From the NCBI GenBank assembly GCA_025526935.1, contig JAHLKD010000102.1, positions 1 through 64,000 of the forward strand: a stretch of 64,000 nucleotides of DNA, given 5' to 3'. Both the position numbers and the translations under genes were made by a program. Source of the stretch: Cladochytrium replicatum (lineage: Eukaryota; Chytridiomycota; Chytridiomycetes; Cladochytriales; Cladochytriaceae). Positions 47,144 through 59,399 of the stretch are shown here, in pieces (the stretch's first letter is position 1; the number at the start of each line of letters is the position of its first letter). Under the pieces are notes generated by a model. It was not told where the DNA came from and made no database searches. It saw only the letters and a program-made list of their open reading frames with translations.

Positions 47144-48389
47144 CGTTTTCCCCTCGTAACCCAAACAAATTCGCCAGAACGTTATCCCGTTCAACATTCC
47201 CGCCTTGAAATACTGTTGTTCTCTCTTCACAAAATTCATTGGGTCCGTTAGGTTTTCCCTTCGCAATGATCGTGTTCCTTTCTCTTCTCCAAAGACACTC
47301 AGCAACGATAGAGTATTGATACCGAATACAAAACCAACTTACGATTTCTTTTAACTTATATAATGTACAGCGTTACATCAACAACCAAACCTCAGTGTCG
47401 TCAAAATCAACACTTCTCCTATCAGAAGCCACCGTTTCGGCTCCTTTCCAGCAACAATCTCTCCATTGAACAGACTCGTATCAATTGATTGCTCTGTGGA
47501 ACGAGGTGGCGACGTGCTACTAGTCCTTTGGTCCTTTTGGATTGTGGCTACTGATGTAGAAGGTCCCGCGGACAGCCAGCAAACTCGAACTTGTCGCACT
47601 CCCCAGTTCCCGTACTCCACCATCGCCATCGTGATGGATGCCGTCGACGTCGTCGGCACGGGTCGTGATCGGAGCCACGGAACTCGTCGCTGTGCTGACC
47701 ACGAGTCCCCTGATCCTTCATATCCTCAACAGCCTTACACTGACTCGCCACCAGGGCCATCTGCGTCGAAAGCTGGAGTTGCAGCGGCGGCCCGTCGGGG
47801 CACAAAGCGAAACAGCGTAGCGAGTCCTGGAGGCAGATCACAGAGGCAGATCTGGAACTCGAGGGTCGGAACAACGCCAACAAGGAAGATCCGATCGGGG
47901 TCTATGACGTTATGGCTCGTTACACACGTTGCCCGATTGCACTGTGATTGGGAGCGACTGGCGTTGGATTGGGCAGGCGGAGTACTGGGAGCTCTGCAGG
48001 CAGAGTCGGGGGGTAAACCTGATTGCGGTAAAAGCTCGGGCGAAGATGATGGGAAGATACAGCACAAGGCATGTTGAATGTTGTAAGAGCATAATGTCCT
48101 TTAAAAAAGTACAGCGCTCCAAAAAAGCACGGAAGTTGAGATGCACTATTCGTTGGTGACGCTTTGAACCATATTCTTTTGCACGGGATTATATTGTCGG
48201 TCCGATAAGCGGAGCTCCGAAGTGTGCTCCGGCGGGAAGCTGTGGAGCTAATGGAAACAACTGGAGCAGAGGAGGCAAACTATAGTAAGAACCACTGGGG
48301 GCTCTGCAGCAAGGCATCGGAGTGCAGGCGCTTTCACAAAACATCAGGTGTGGGAACTGGCCTGATGTGGATTCGGAACACCACCTTGT
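47144..48389. other. Unresolved region with Cys-rich frames on both strands
   Basis: Several frames look partly gene-like (for example a minus-strand Cys/Pro-rich frame at 48437-48189 and one near 48146-47910), but none has a supported start, splice structure or family. Possibly decayed secreted-protein genes like the relics to the right. Confidence 0.35.
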
Positions 48390-49134
48390 CTCGAAGGGTA
48401 ACCCGAAGGATAGTTGCACCAATGCGAATGACTGCATCAGCTTTGGTGGTTACACTGATTGGCTGTAAACCAGTAAGCAAGCTGAGGAGTTGAATCACTG
48501 AGAAAAGGTCAGACCAGATGTCATTCCCACTGCGCACGACGCTATGGTTTCAAATCTTTTATATCAGAATCCTAAAAATTGCAAGGATAACAGTGCCGGC
48601 AGCTCACGCGTGTATGGGAAACAACAATCAGGGCCTGGGAGAGGGTTCTGGTTGATGGTGCCGAAGCTGACATCAGCCTTTCGATGATGCTGATGATGGA
48701 AAGGTACAGACGAAGCTTCTTCACGATTTCGGTGCCTGGGGCAGACAATACGTTGTTCTTGAACACACCGTCGGGAGCTGTACCCGTGATCGCACTGTCG
48801 GTGCTGTCAGCGTGCTCTCTAAGGACTTGCTTGCCGGCAATCTTGGCCTCCGCCGCAGATCCGCTCCGTCCGCTGGGAGCGAACACTGGATGGTAATCTT
48901 GGCGGTGCCGAAAGCGAGAGAGACATCGGCGCTGCCAAACCAAAAGTCGATGGATCGATCGGCGTCGTCTGAGGTGGGAGAGCTGCTCGTGCTGGCAGTA
49001 GCATCAGCTGAGACTAAAAAGATCACCAGGCACATCAGCACAACATTCAAACACAAGCATCTGGAATCGACGGCTTCAACTGCCAGTGCTGCGGCGAGAA
49101 AAGAAACAAGCCCGGTTCCGATCTTGGAGAGCAT
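48390..49134 (-). pseudogene. Decayed paralogue (A) of the secreted protein at 49760-50716
   Basis: It starts MLSKIGTGLVSFLAAALAVEA, parallel to MFSKIATGLVGFLAAASAVNA of the intact gene. It keeps ADATASTSSS and RSIDFWFGSADVSLAFG, but lacks about nine residues between them. The reading frame breaks near 48880; the next frame has TDSAITGTAPDGVF and NVLSAPGTEIVKKLRLYL. The C-terminal exon is recognisable at about 48340-48500 (ISVTTKADAVIRIGA against INTTTNADASVLIGD). Deletion plus frameshift mark it as a pseudogene. It sits in direct orientation next to the intact copy. Confidence 0.75.
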
Positions 49135-49759
49135 AAGGATAGGTGGTGGACACGAACAAGCCGACTAGTGAGGATGGTGAGCTCAACCGTCTTCGGGCTT
49201 TGCATTCATGCCGCATAGCCTAGAAAGTGGCCGGACCAAGTTCTCGTCCGACAAGGCATACCAACCCGACGACTTTTTACTGTCGTCTCAGTTTTGTTTC
49301 GCCAGTAGTCTGAAAATAAAGTCCTAACAATTTATGTCACAATATTTGACAATAATCCTCTCCAGTCTCCCGCATCTCGAGCAGAAGGCTTCAAAACAAA
49401 GAAATGAAAGCTTCTGGGCTGTACAACTATTTGATTTCGATCATTACAAACTCTTCACCTTCGGAAATCTTTGGACTTTTAGCTGAATGAGGAATCTTAT
49501 TTTACAACGGATCGTTGCATCTTGTACATCAGAGGATCATCGAATCATCAAAGGAAAGGCTTGCACAAGGGGCAAGAAAAAAATACAACTTTGGAGTGGA
49601 GCAAGACATAGATAGCTGTCGGAAAGTCCGAGAAAAAGGGAGAATAACAGAAACAATATCGGAATCGCAACAAGAAGAGAACTCAACCAGACTTGCCACC
49701 TCGCGCCTTTTTAGCGCACGCCGGCAACGGGAATATAACTTTCATGTAGCGTTGTGAGC
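49135..49759. other. Intergenic, no gene recognised
   Basis: Only short AT-rich frames. It holds the promoter side of relic A and the 3' flank of the intact secreted gene. Confidence 0.5.
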
Positions 49760-50716
49760 TTAAGCAGTAGCACGGAAAGCAGGGATGATCTTGTTGCGGA
49801 GAGCAACAGCGGAAGGGTAGTCACCGATGAGCACACTAGCGTCAGCGTTGGTGGTGGTGTTGATGGACTTGCCGCCCTGGAGTGCAGTGATCAACTGGAG
49901 ACCCTGAGCGAGAGTAAGGTTGATGGCAGTGGTGACATTTCCGCTGGTGATGACGCTAATTTTTGCGTAATCGGGTTTGATGAGCACAATATTGTCATGT
50001 ACTCAGGCTTTTTGCTCACCTTCCGGGGGGGATAACGATAGGGGTCGCAAGAGGGTTTTGGGAGATGGTACCGAGGAGGGTCTGAACTCCTCCAAGGGGA
50101 GCGGACGCGGTCGCGTTCAAGGAGGTGAAAGTAAGGGGAATGCTGAAGGGGTTGGCGACCACGAAGGTGACGTTTCCAACTTTGCGAACAATGGTCTGAA
50201 CATCGACGTACAAGTTGAGCCTTTGCACGATCTCGCCACCAGGAGCAGACAAGACAATGTTTGTGAAAACACCGTCGGGTGCGGTGACAGAAATGGCACT
50301 GTCAGTGTTGCTTGCGTAGGCGCTGAGGACTGCTTCACCGGCAGCCTTTGCCTCGGGGGAAGATGGGCTGTAGGTTCCGGTTCCAGTAACAGTGACGATA
50401 CCATTTGCTGGGAGCTCAGCGGGAACGACAATGTTTCCGCTACCGAACGTGAGTGACGCATCAGCGCTTCCAAAAGTGAAGTCGATGGATCGGCCAGCGT
50501 CTTCAGGAGCAGCCGAGAGAGTCACTTGGACGGCGAGAGTGAGCGAGCTTGATGTGCTCGCGGTGGCATCGAGGTGAGACTTTGGGAAGCAGCGTTGAGC
50601 GACAGTTAGACTGACTTGGTTGGTATACATACCAGACTCTGGGGAACGACGATGGCGTTGACAGCGCTAGCTGCGGCAAGGAAACCAACAAGGCCAGTTG
50701 CGATCTTGGAGAACAT
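49760..50716 (-). CDS. Secreted protein of a locally duplicated family (LEA14/DUF3712-like?)
   Basis: Three exons: 50716-50633, 50579-50020, 49955-49760; 840 nt, 279 residues. The signal peptide core GLVGFLAAASAVNA predicts cleavage near residue 21. The mature part is Ser/Thr/Val-rich, beta-like, without cysteine pairs. Characteristic stretches are GRSIDFTFGSADASLTFG, FVVANPFSIPLTFTSLNA and LATPIVIPPG. The ANPF...L.FTS..A pattern resembles LEA14-like and fungal DUF3712 domains, but this is a resemblance only. Two decayed copies lie within 4 kb. A wall-associated or secreted role is inferred from the signal peptide. Confidence 0.75.
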
Positions 50717-52011
50717 TGTGTAAGCGTTTAGAGATTTGAGAAGTGATCTAGATGTTTGGGATGAACGGTTGTCAACGGGAAGGATGCGGGTTTAAATGAT
50801 CGCACGGGAACTAGTTTAACCAACTTTTGGAACACAATGCAAAGTGCTGTAGTGTCTTTTAGGGGGTGGCCGGCCAACACGTCGTGTGATTTAGGCACTC
50901 TATTAAACTTTCGCAAAATTTTTACTAGCAGATCTGCTGTGCTCACGGCACCAGATCAAGGATCCGAGGGGCATCCAGCGCCCCCCACATTGTTAACACT
51001 TTGTGATTGTTGGTGGCTGGAGCGCAAATCAGAAATGTTCGGCAGAGCGACAGCGATAAGCGGTTTTCAATCCTCAACAGATTGCATAATCCATCAACCA
51101 TTTCACGTTTTGAATCGCAATATGGTGTCGCAATATCGGGAGCTTGTTTTTCCAACGACAATATTGAATGTGGTGTTCTTCTCGCGTGCCGGCCACGTTC
51201 GGCAAAAAATTTTGCATCACAGCCCCAATTTAAATATTATCGGGTAATTGCTGGTCTTTTGATCCATGCTCAATCGATCTGAGGATACAATAGTCAGAGT
51301 GTTGGAGAAGGTCGACAAACGAATTAGGTCTCATTTTGAAAAATCGGTGATCTCAAAGCTGGCTCCATAAAAAGCTCACGTTCTTATCTTCTATTATGCC
51401 AACATCGGTCGACCCTTGTTTGATGTAACGATATACAATCACCACAACAAACGGGGAGCGAAGAAAGAATCAAGTAAACTCAAGTGAATTTAATTGATTT
51501 CACAATCTGTAGGTGATACTGGTGGCCGGAAGGCTTTAGACCGAGTGAACTGTTGTGAAATTTCAATGCCTGAAATTGTTGATTTCTATTCTTTGTATGC
51601 TTACGCAGAAGAAAGTGAGCGATTGAGGTACAAATTTTGATGAGTTCAGAAAGGCTGCGAATCACAGCTGAAAATATTCGCACGTCAGCCAGTGATTGTT
51701 GTACTTGCGTTCTGTTTAGAAGATCGAATGATCCATACCTAGTAATAGCACTAGCCGACTGTTCGTACTCTAAGTGAACAGATAGTCTTGTTCAAGTAAT
51801 ACGCTGCGATCATATCTCGTAATTTGATCATCGATCGTGCGACTTCCCAAACTTTGGATCAGCACTGCCGAATTCGGTGCCCACCAGATTGCTAAGGACC
51901 TTGTTGCTTTCCATGCGGCAGCTAACACGGTGAACGCGATCGTTGTCCCATAGAGCTTGGTGTGTTTGATGAAACATTTGCGATTCATGATCAACTCGCA
52001 ATATCAACGTC
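50717..52011. other. Intergenic, no gene recognised
   Basis: About 1.3 kb between the intact secreted gene and inverted relic B. Only short frames without family similarity. Confidence 0.5.
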
Positions 52012-52465
52012 CAATCTCGATGCCACCGCGAGCACACGGCAAGCTCTCTCACCCTCGCCTTCAAGGTGACGCTTCTGAAGATGCTACTATTCCATCGACT
52101 TCACATTCAGAAACGCGGATGCTACCCTCACTTTCGGTAGCGGGAACATCGTCATTCCCACCACGTTGACATTCAGCCAACCGTTTGCTAAGGTCGCTTT
52201 TGCCGTGGCCAACCCCTTCAGCCTCGGGCTCAAATTCGCCTCTTTAAGCGCGAACGCGTCCACTCCCATCGCCGGAGTCCAAACTCTCCTCTGTTCGATT
52301 AGCCTGAACCCTCTCGCAACACCGATAGTTATTCCTCCGGGAAGGCAACCAACAATCCGCTACGTTCATAGTAATATGGTAGTCATTGAATTTCTTTCTG
52401 TTCGAACAGCCAAAGCCGCTCACCAGTCTTTCAAATCGATGATTGTTTGAGCGGTGCGGCACGGG
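52012..52465 (+). pseudogene. Decayed paralogue (B) of the secreted protein, inverted
   Basis: The plus strand carries DATAST, then two stops in a region still alignable at nucleotide level. SIDFTFRNADATLTFGSGN, VAFAVANPFSLGLKFASL, STPIAGVQTLL and NPLATPIVIPPGRQ follow in the open frame. Relative to the intact copy about 70 central residues are missing. The signal-peptide exon and the last exon were not found. It is opposite in orientation to the other two copies. Confidence 0.8.
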
Positions 52466-53079
52466 AAGGAGGTCAAGCCTGTCAAAGAATAAACCCAATC
52501 ATGATCGTCCATTAACAACTTCAACTTTGTGTGTGTGTATTTGCATTAGCTTCAGTGGCCAACGGAACGCATCCCTCGTCATCGGATTCCGAATCGCCTT
52601 CTGCTCCAACACATTCATGATATACTTCTCGTACGTCTCTCTGTTACTTTTGTGAACTCTGTGAACTCTCTGTTACTTTTGTGAACCTTTCTGACTCTTC
52701 TGAGTGCCAACAACCGACAATTCTTGTGTTTCACCCATCGGGGATCCAGTCGTCGGAAGGTCCCGCAGGCATCACACCGCTGACCAGCTGGAGCGTTTGC
52801 ACAAAACTCACGAACTTGGTTTTGTTCACCATGACATCCGTCCTGCTGATTGATTGGGGAGTGTGCGTACTACTGAACTTGTCGGCGCGCTTCAAAAGCT
52901 ATACTGGTAGAAACCCAACACACGGCAACCGAGCAGGATTATCTACATGTGTGTCTGCGATATATAGCGATTGCTGAATCCCAGAATTGGACTTCCCTAC
53001 AAACTGGCCGATCTGATGGAGTTTACTGGAATCAGAGTTGATACAACACACAACTATTCATAGATTTGAAAGCTCAGTC
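52466..53079. other. Intergenic, no gene recognised
   Basis: Contains a small direct repeat of ctctgttacttttgtgaa (about 52636-52683). No gene supported. Confidence 0.45.
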
Positions 53080-55347
53080 CTACTTCCGCAACCGTCGACT
53101 GAACATTATCTTGATCGGGTTCTCAGGTTTCATAGCAGTTAAAAACACTCCTTGGCTCAGCGCTTCCCGACACCATCTGATTTCCGCGTCTTCACCATCC
53201 AATCCCTCCCCCATCGATGGGGCAGGTTTCCAGGTGTATTCTCGATTCAAAAGTGTGAGGATCATGGCCATTTCCACGAGTGCAAACTTCCTGCCAATGC
53301 AGGCACGAGGTCCCACGCTGAAAGGTAAAAAAGCATACTTGTGCACCTTTTCCCCAGTTTCTCCAGCCTTTACCGCAGTCTGACTGTCTTCGGTATCGGT
53401 CGAAAGGAACCGCTCAGGGCGGAAATCCTCAAGGTCATCACCCCTAAATTGGCATGTTCCAGATTGTGGTTGCTAGGACAAACTCGCATTACCAGTATTT
53501 GGGATTGTAATGAAGGCCGATGGGGTTAATCCAAATGAATGTATTCTTCAGGTTGGGATCATCTGTCGTAGAGTCAGACGGAATCCGGTAAAGTCGCGTT
53601 GAGCACTTGCATTACTTCGAATCCTGATTCACCTGCTCCTGCTAGCTTCCCAACTGGATAGTATTTCATGAGAGTTGAAAGATACTGAAAGCTACCCACT
53701 GCTGACTAAAGGGAACTGTGGGAAACAGTCTCATGCTCTCGTTCACAATGGCGTGGGCGAAATACAGTTCGGGATACCGCTCGTATTTTAGTTCTTCATC
53801 GTCTCGAACCAATTTGCGGGTTTCATTAAGAAGAATGTCTTGATATTCCGGGTGAATAGCGAGAAGTCCAAGAGTGTATGTGAGAACATTTGCCGTAGTC
53901 TTTAGAAACGTGTGAACTTTAAGCTTTTGTGATAATACACTACGCCTACATCATGTCCCTACAACATGTGGGTAAGCACAATAATATTGAGGACAAAACT
54001 GTGCTCGCACCGCGATTAGGAATACGAATACCGAAGAAATAAGTTCTTGCTCAGACAGCCTCCGCCGAGGGTCTTCCTCTTCCTTTACAGCATTGACCAA
54101 TGACCGAAGAAGTGTACCAGATATACTATTGACATCATTTGGGCCACTAATGATACTCTGCAAATGCGTTTGGAACTCTAACAGTTCAGATCAGCACAAT
54201 TTCGAAAACAGAATCTGGTAGAGACCATCAGTTGCAACGCGCAAATTTCTGGTGAACTGGAAGGGCAGGTTCTGAATCCATCGGGGAAGTGCACCAATAG
54301 CCAACGAATTAGCCAATACGAACCGCACGCATTGTTGCAGACTCATAGTAAATCCAAAACTTCTTCCTGGTTACATCTCAGCCGAATGAGATGCGATGAT
54401 AACGCGACCTGATACCTGGCGCTCAAGTCCAAAGGGTACTCCAAATACAGTCTCCCCAAGTATACATAAGGTGACTTTGGAAAGCGTCTACATGGGGGAT
54501 CAATGAAGAGCTGCCACTGAAAAGCAATCTCGATTTTACCTTTCCCAGATCGATCTCGGCCTCGTTACCCCAGATCTCAAATAATTCATCGACAATTTTT
54601 AATGAAGCATCGACTACCTCTCGATTCAATCGTTCCGAAAAGTGGGGACCAGCAACACGTCGATGGCGTTTCCATCTGCAACAAAACTCCTGAATCAACA
54701 TTGATGTTGTTTCAGTGCAATTTCGTACTCATCTAGCTCAAGGGTAAGAATATTCGGACCAAACATCTGCATTGCGGCATCTGCATGAACGTTCCACAGT
54801 AAGAACACATCGTCAAACTCAGAGTACGTTGATACGTACACACACGTATCGGCTTTGGGAACTCACTGACTCTTGAAAGAGCAATCTGCCGAACAATGTC
54901 TGCATTTGCTACGTAGACTTCGGTCGAAAATGGATTGACAATGGCAAACACATCATCCTTCCTATATCATTGAAAACGTTGAGAAATTCTGAACTCGTTT
55001 TTGTAAACCAGAGATTGATACTAACGTGTCGAGGAAAGGCCTGTACTTTAACTTGTAAACCCAGCCAAATGGCCACCTTTTATCCAACGCATTCGCTAAA
55101 TCGCGAAACATAACACGGAAAAGCAGAAATCCTAGATGCCTTTGGAATCACATGAAACGGAAGATGAGCTCTTAAAATCATGCACGTCGTTGGAACTTGA
55201 ACATTACCAGACAGTGTGGATTTTCATTCCTGGATTCAGCCTTCGAAAAGCAGTGGCACGTTGATACATCCGAACATGGAGGTAAGCGACGACCCCCACA
55301 ATCAAGCCGACCAACAGCAATGGACTGACGAGTACAGCTGAAAGCAT
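53080..55347 (-). CDS. Cytochrome P450 monooxygenase
   Basis: Exons read: 55347-55208, 55139-55026, 54961-54844, 54767-54730, 54675-54540, 54487 to about 54416, then about 54377-54230, 54183-54010, a 9-nt exon near 53946-53938, the I-helix/ExxR exon to about 53700, the meander exon to about 53490, and the heme exon to 53080. It starts with a membrane anchor (MLSAVLVSPLLLVGLIVGVV). Signatures: helix C WKRHRR, oxygen-binding AGHDTT across the micro-exon, NESMR (ExxR), FRPERF, and heme loop FSVGPRACIG. It is ER-bound and uses a P450 reductase. The junction between ExxR and meander, and that near 54410, are unresolved. Substrate unknown. Confidence 0.88.
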
Positions 55348-56056
55348 AGGAACTAGCAACGAATGGCAGAGATGTCAAGATGTGGGCAAATAAACGGCGA
55401 ACCCTTGCATCTGATAAATTGTTGAACATGTGTAATACAAATGGCTGAAAGAACGGACATAGCAAAAATGTCTCACAAAGTGATAGCGAAAGCCATGTTG
55501 CTGTGAAGGATAAGCGTCAAGGATAACAAAGCGATCAACTTCCACATCTTGACCATTTACGAAAGCAATCTCAGCAGACTGGAGATACATCCGTTGTTAT
55601 GGATCCAAGTACACAGTTTTGAATGGCATAGTCAAGTACTGATATCTCCTGCTTCAAAGTATGTTTGCAACCATCAAGGTTCGTCCCATTAGCACAGGCG
55701 TTGATCACGGGATGGACGAGCTAGGTCGTTTGTCGGCTTATGGTCTCGACAGTTGAGTGAAAACCTGTTTGTGGACGACCTTCTTGCAGATCTTGAAAAC
55801 TAGGTTACACCGGGTGCTCCGATTCATGACTATGTGACGTTGACCGACAAGAAACAAAACCCAGAGCTCTCGAGTCAATCGGCCAACGATCTCTCCCAAG
55901 GAATCCAAACAGTCGATTTACTGTTTGTTTCGAGCACCGACTCAGTCGAGACTCCGATCCTCGCTGCAGGATACTCGTCAATGCTCGACCCCCATCCAAG
56001 TTCAAAATAGGACCTATCAACGCCTCAAGCCGAAAGCGCCACGGAAACTCCCATCA
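55348..56056. other. Intergenic between P450 start and LIM gene
   Basis: No gene supported. An open plus-strand frame from 55925 begins at TTG and runs into the LIM gene, so an upstream exon of that gene could lie here. Confidence 0.4.
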
Positions 56057-57583
56057 ATGACTGCTCCTCGAGAAGTTTTCGGCAAGGGACGTGCGGCTGG
56101 GAGCACTCCTGTCAACGAAGTCCAAAGTAGCGTTGTTGAGATTGTTGGAGTGGAGTTAGACACTGGAACAGACCTGCAGTTCGACGACGAGGAAGGGAAA
56201 TATACGGCTCAGCCGACCCCGTCGTCGAGTTCCGTCTCTGATGGCCCACTTTCAACCACATCTTCGCACAAGGCAAAGCCCAAAAAATTCAAACAATGTT
56301 GGGCCAGTGGTCGAGCGGCCACTGCATTCGCCCAGAACTCAAAAAAGGAACCCGAACTCAAGTTCCACGCGATCCACCGAGAGTCTAAGCAAACCCTCAT
56401 TGTCAGCTTCGAAAGAGAACTGGTCCGTCTCCACGAGGAGACTGAACGTGCAGCAAATCCAGATAATCCGCTCAGAGACGCGCTGAACGACTTTATGTCT
56501 TCGATCAAAGAGTTTGAGCTGGATATGATATCCCCAGGTCCATCCCCAGTGCGCAAGGAACGTCTGGATAGCCGTCCCCAGGGCTGATTGCACACGCAGC
56601 ACTCGTACTTGTTTCTGACAGAATCCCATGCCGAAGACAGTTGCGAATTATGCGTTGTCGGGTCGCTTCGAGTCTGCAATTGTCGACGGTAAAGATTCGC
56701 CCATTTCGTCATTCAGTGTTAAGTGTCGACCGCGATCGTCCGCGGCTGTTTTGGATGCTAGATTTCGAGATGGATGAATCTGTCAAAAGCGGACTTCGCC
56801 TCATTGTCGACAATGGCGACGGAGGCTACTTTGCGCACTAGGGATGTACCTGGGAACGGCTATCCACAGGTTCCTTGCGCACTGGGGATAGCCTCATCGC
56901 GTCCAAGGTCGTGTTGCGCCGGGAAGTACTGGCATGCAGAGCACTTCGCATGTCCGGGGAAATGAGGCGGGAAATCCGGAAAGAGAGATCGACTGTTGGC
57001 AAACTCGCGGTTTTTTGAGCAAGACGAGCTGTAATGCGATCGTTGCTACTATGAAGAGTTCAGCCCAAAATGTGGAGTACTACGGGAAAGCATATTGTGA
57101 CGACGATTACCAAGCACTCTTCTCGACGCCTTGTTTTGCAAGTTCTCAGCCTCTAACTAAAGCATATCATGGCGCTGGGTCGAGCGTACCACGAGGACTG
57201 CTTCCGCTCCAGGGTAACAAAAAGTCATCTTGCGTTCCACCACAGACCTGAGCTGACGGCATTTTGTTATGATTGCCGGAAACTTTTGAGCGGCAGAGCT
57301 GGATAATTCTTCGAGGACGAAAGCCAACAGTATTGCGAAGAGCATCACAATCTCCGACGAGACACCTCGGCTTCCGTTTGCCCGACTTGCCAGAAACCAG
57401 TCGCTGAGCTTGTGATCAACGCCCTCGGTCGACGGTACCACGCAGATCAATTTGTGTGTGTACGTTCTGCAAGAAATCTCTCATAAATAGTGAAGGGAGG
57501 GGCAGGGCGTTACAACGTCCCGGTCCAAGGAGCAGCAGGGCAAGCCATATTGCAATCCTTGTCATATCAAGCTGTTTGGTTGA
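56057..57583 (+). pseudogene. LIM-domain (paxillin-like) gene with stops and frameshifts
   Basis: The N-terminal half (ATG 56057) is an open, disordered, Ser/Lys-rich frame to 56587. Then LIM fragments appear in shifting frames: GKYWHAEHFACPG (56920s), NSRFFEQDEL-stop-CDRCYYEEFSPKCG, YYGKAYCDDDYQALF, RAYHEDCFRS, AFCYDCRKLLSGRAG-stop-FFEDESQQYCEEHH, VCPTCQKPV, GRRYHADQFVC and a final GKPYCNPCHIKLFG with TGA at 57583. Three or four LIM domains can be counted, as in paxillin. No introns with plausible donors span the breaks at 56960 and 57040. Two breaks fit TAC-to-TAA changes. Probably a pseudogene; sequence errors are the alternative. Confidence 0.6.
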
Positions 57584-58063
57584 CCCATAGAAACGGAGGA
57601 TCAAAAAGTTGCAAATTACCGCAAATGGGTTTTGGGGGTCAATGTATCTAATATACATCTTCAAACACAAAATATAACTCGCTAACGACGACAGGGTAAT
57701 CAAAAGTTCAGGAACGGTCGCAAAAACTGATGGGGATGACAAAATGAACGGTAACCTTCCCACTAGCACTCGCCAATGATAGACGGTCACCCAGAGCTCG
57801 ATGAGATCGGAACCGATACATTACAGCACAAATATAGATTCATGAAGGAATGTATCAAAAAGCCCAAATAGCGCAAGCGCACGACGGAAAACATTTGTGA
57901 TATACCCTTTAACAAAAGGGTGAAAGAAAGAGGTTGATTTTCCAAAGAAAGGAAAATGTGAATGCTGAAAACAAAATTGAGGGTCTCTAATTTGCAAACG
58001 AAACAAATTGAACAAAAAGGGTACACTGTGCCAAAAGATGTCGATGGGGATCTTTTCCGAAAA
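57584..58063. other. Intergenic, no gene recognised
   Basis: Between the LIM pseudogene and the MOB1 stop codon. Only AT-rich short frames. Confidence 0.5.
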
Positions 58064-59100
58064 TCATGCATCCCTCGGGTTTTGTTCCAGTATTTGCTGC
58101 ACGATATTTGCTAGTGGCTGCAACTCTTTGGCGTCAACGAGGTTGAACTCCGTTACGAACAAAATGAAGTGCTGAGTGAGAGACAGAAAAAGATAAGACC
58201 TCAGCGAAAACATAAGGTAAGGTTCACTAAACCTTGAAACAAGTGTTGAAATGTCTGTCCTCCCGCACCTCTTCCAGTTGCTAAAACAAAAGATTAAGCT
58301 CACGATGTCCCTCATATGGCAATATCCAACCTTGATGTGGTTGTGATAAACATGTGCGTAAAACCGAAAGAGTCGCTTGAATATCTGCTTTACGGTCTTT
58401 TCAAAGTTTGAAGGGAAGTCGTCGGACATGGGAAATACTGCTGGATCGTCCAAGCATCTTAAACAATCCATCAGTTCGATGTCATACAAAGTTTACCGAT
58501 CACCACGCACCGTTCCACCCAGTTCAACACATTTTCGATATAATCTGGTGCTGTGCACTTAGTTGGTTTCGTCGAGATCTTGCCATCGGCCCACAAGTAT
58601 TCGTATCTAATCAAACGCAGTCATAAACACATCGATGCTGAAATACGGGTCATCCCACTTTGGACTTGCGGTCATGCTTGGGCAAGAGTCACGAGTACAG
58701 AAATCGGATACGAGGCTGAAGAGTAGGAGAATTTGGTTGTAGAAATCGACCGCTGCAATTCATTGAAAATCAGATGCTGTGAACACCATGAAAACGACAT
58801 AAACATACTGTTGACTGCAAGCCATTCTTGCCGACTTGCGTCAATAGGTACCGATACTACCTGTCTAAGGTCCCCACCCCCAAGAGTTTTCTTAAAATAA
58901 CGAACACAATGTCAGCATGCGGCTCTGAATGTCTCCCATTCCATTCATCGATTGAACTCCGCCCATTGAAAATCACAGACAATTCATCCAATGCGCAAGT
59001 AAACAGCGGCACTCACCACAATATACTTTTGTAGCTGGTCTCGTTTCGAACCGCTCTGGAAGAGCTGTTTCTTTGGTCTCAGTGGTTGACGGTTCTGCAT
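58064..59100 (-). CDS. MOB1: MOB1 kinase activator
   Basis: Seven exons: 59100-59017, 58890-58809, 58752-58659, 58606-58511, 58457-58331, 58280-58233, 58171-58064; 639 nt, 212 residues (human MOB1A 216). Family stretches: GGGDLRQVV, VNTVDFYNQI, SDFCTRDSCPSM, KYEYLWADG, KCTAPDYIENVLNW, FRFYAHVYHNHI, FVTEFNLVDAKELQPL. Zinc ligands are the Cys pair in CTRDSC and the His pair in HVYHNH. MOB1 binds and activates NDR/LATS kinases in mitotic exit, septation and polarity pathways. It is divergent from the DinB-like gene (start codons 300 bp apart). Confidence 0.95.
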
Positions 59101-59399
59101 TGCAAATCGAGTGCTGTTTGTTAATTCAGCTGAACGAAACAAAGGAACGGTGGCACCGAAGACGACTTTCCAATGCTGCCGAACGAAAACAAAGACTCGA
59201 ATCGACTCAAGATGGGAATGTGACGACAGTCAGGTGATGGGGGTCTATATTTAAGACCCTTTATTAAAAACAAACAATTAATGAAAGCTATTCGACGTCG
59301 CCGGAAGGACTAGCTAGCGATGTCTTCTTTGGCGCTTTATTTTCTTTTTTTGGTTTCCCTTTTCAAGTCCTCCCCCACACACGTGGTCACAACCTTCTC

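Noticed and set aside
47910-48437. Possible LysM or chitin-binding protein from Cys-rich frames (for example ITVQSGNVC)
   Set aside because: No complete motif, start codon or consistent exon chain was found.
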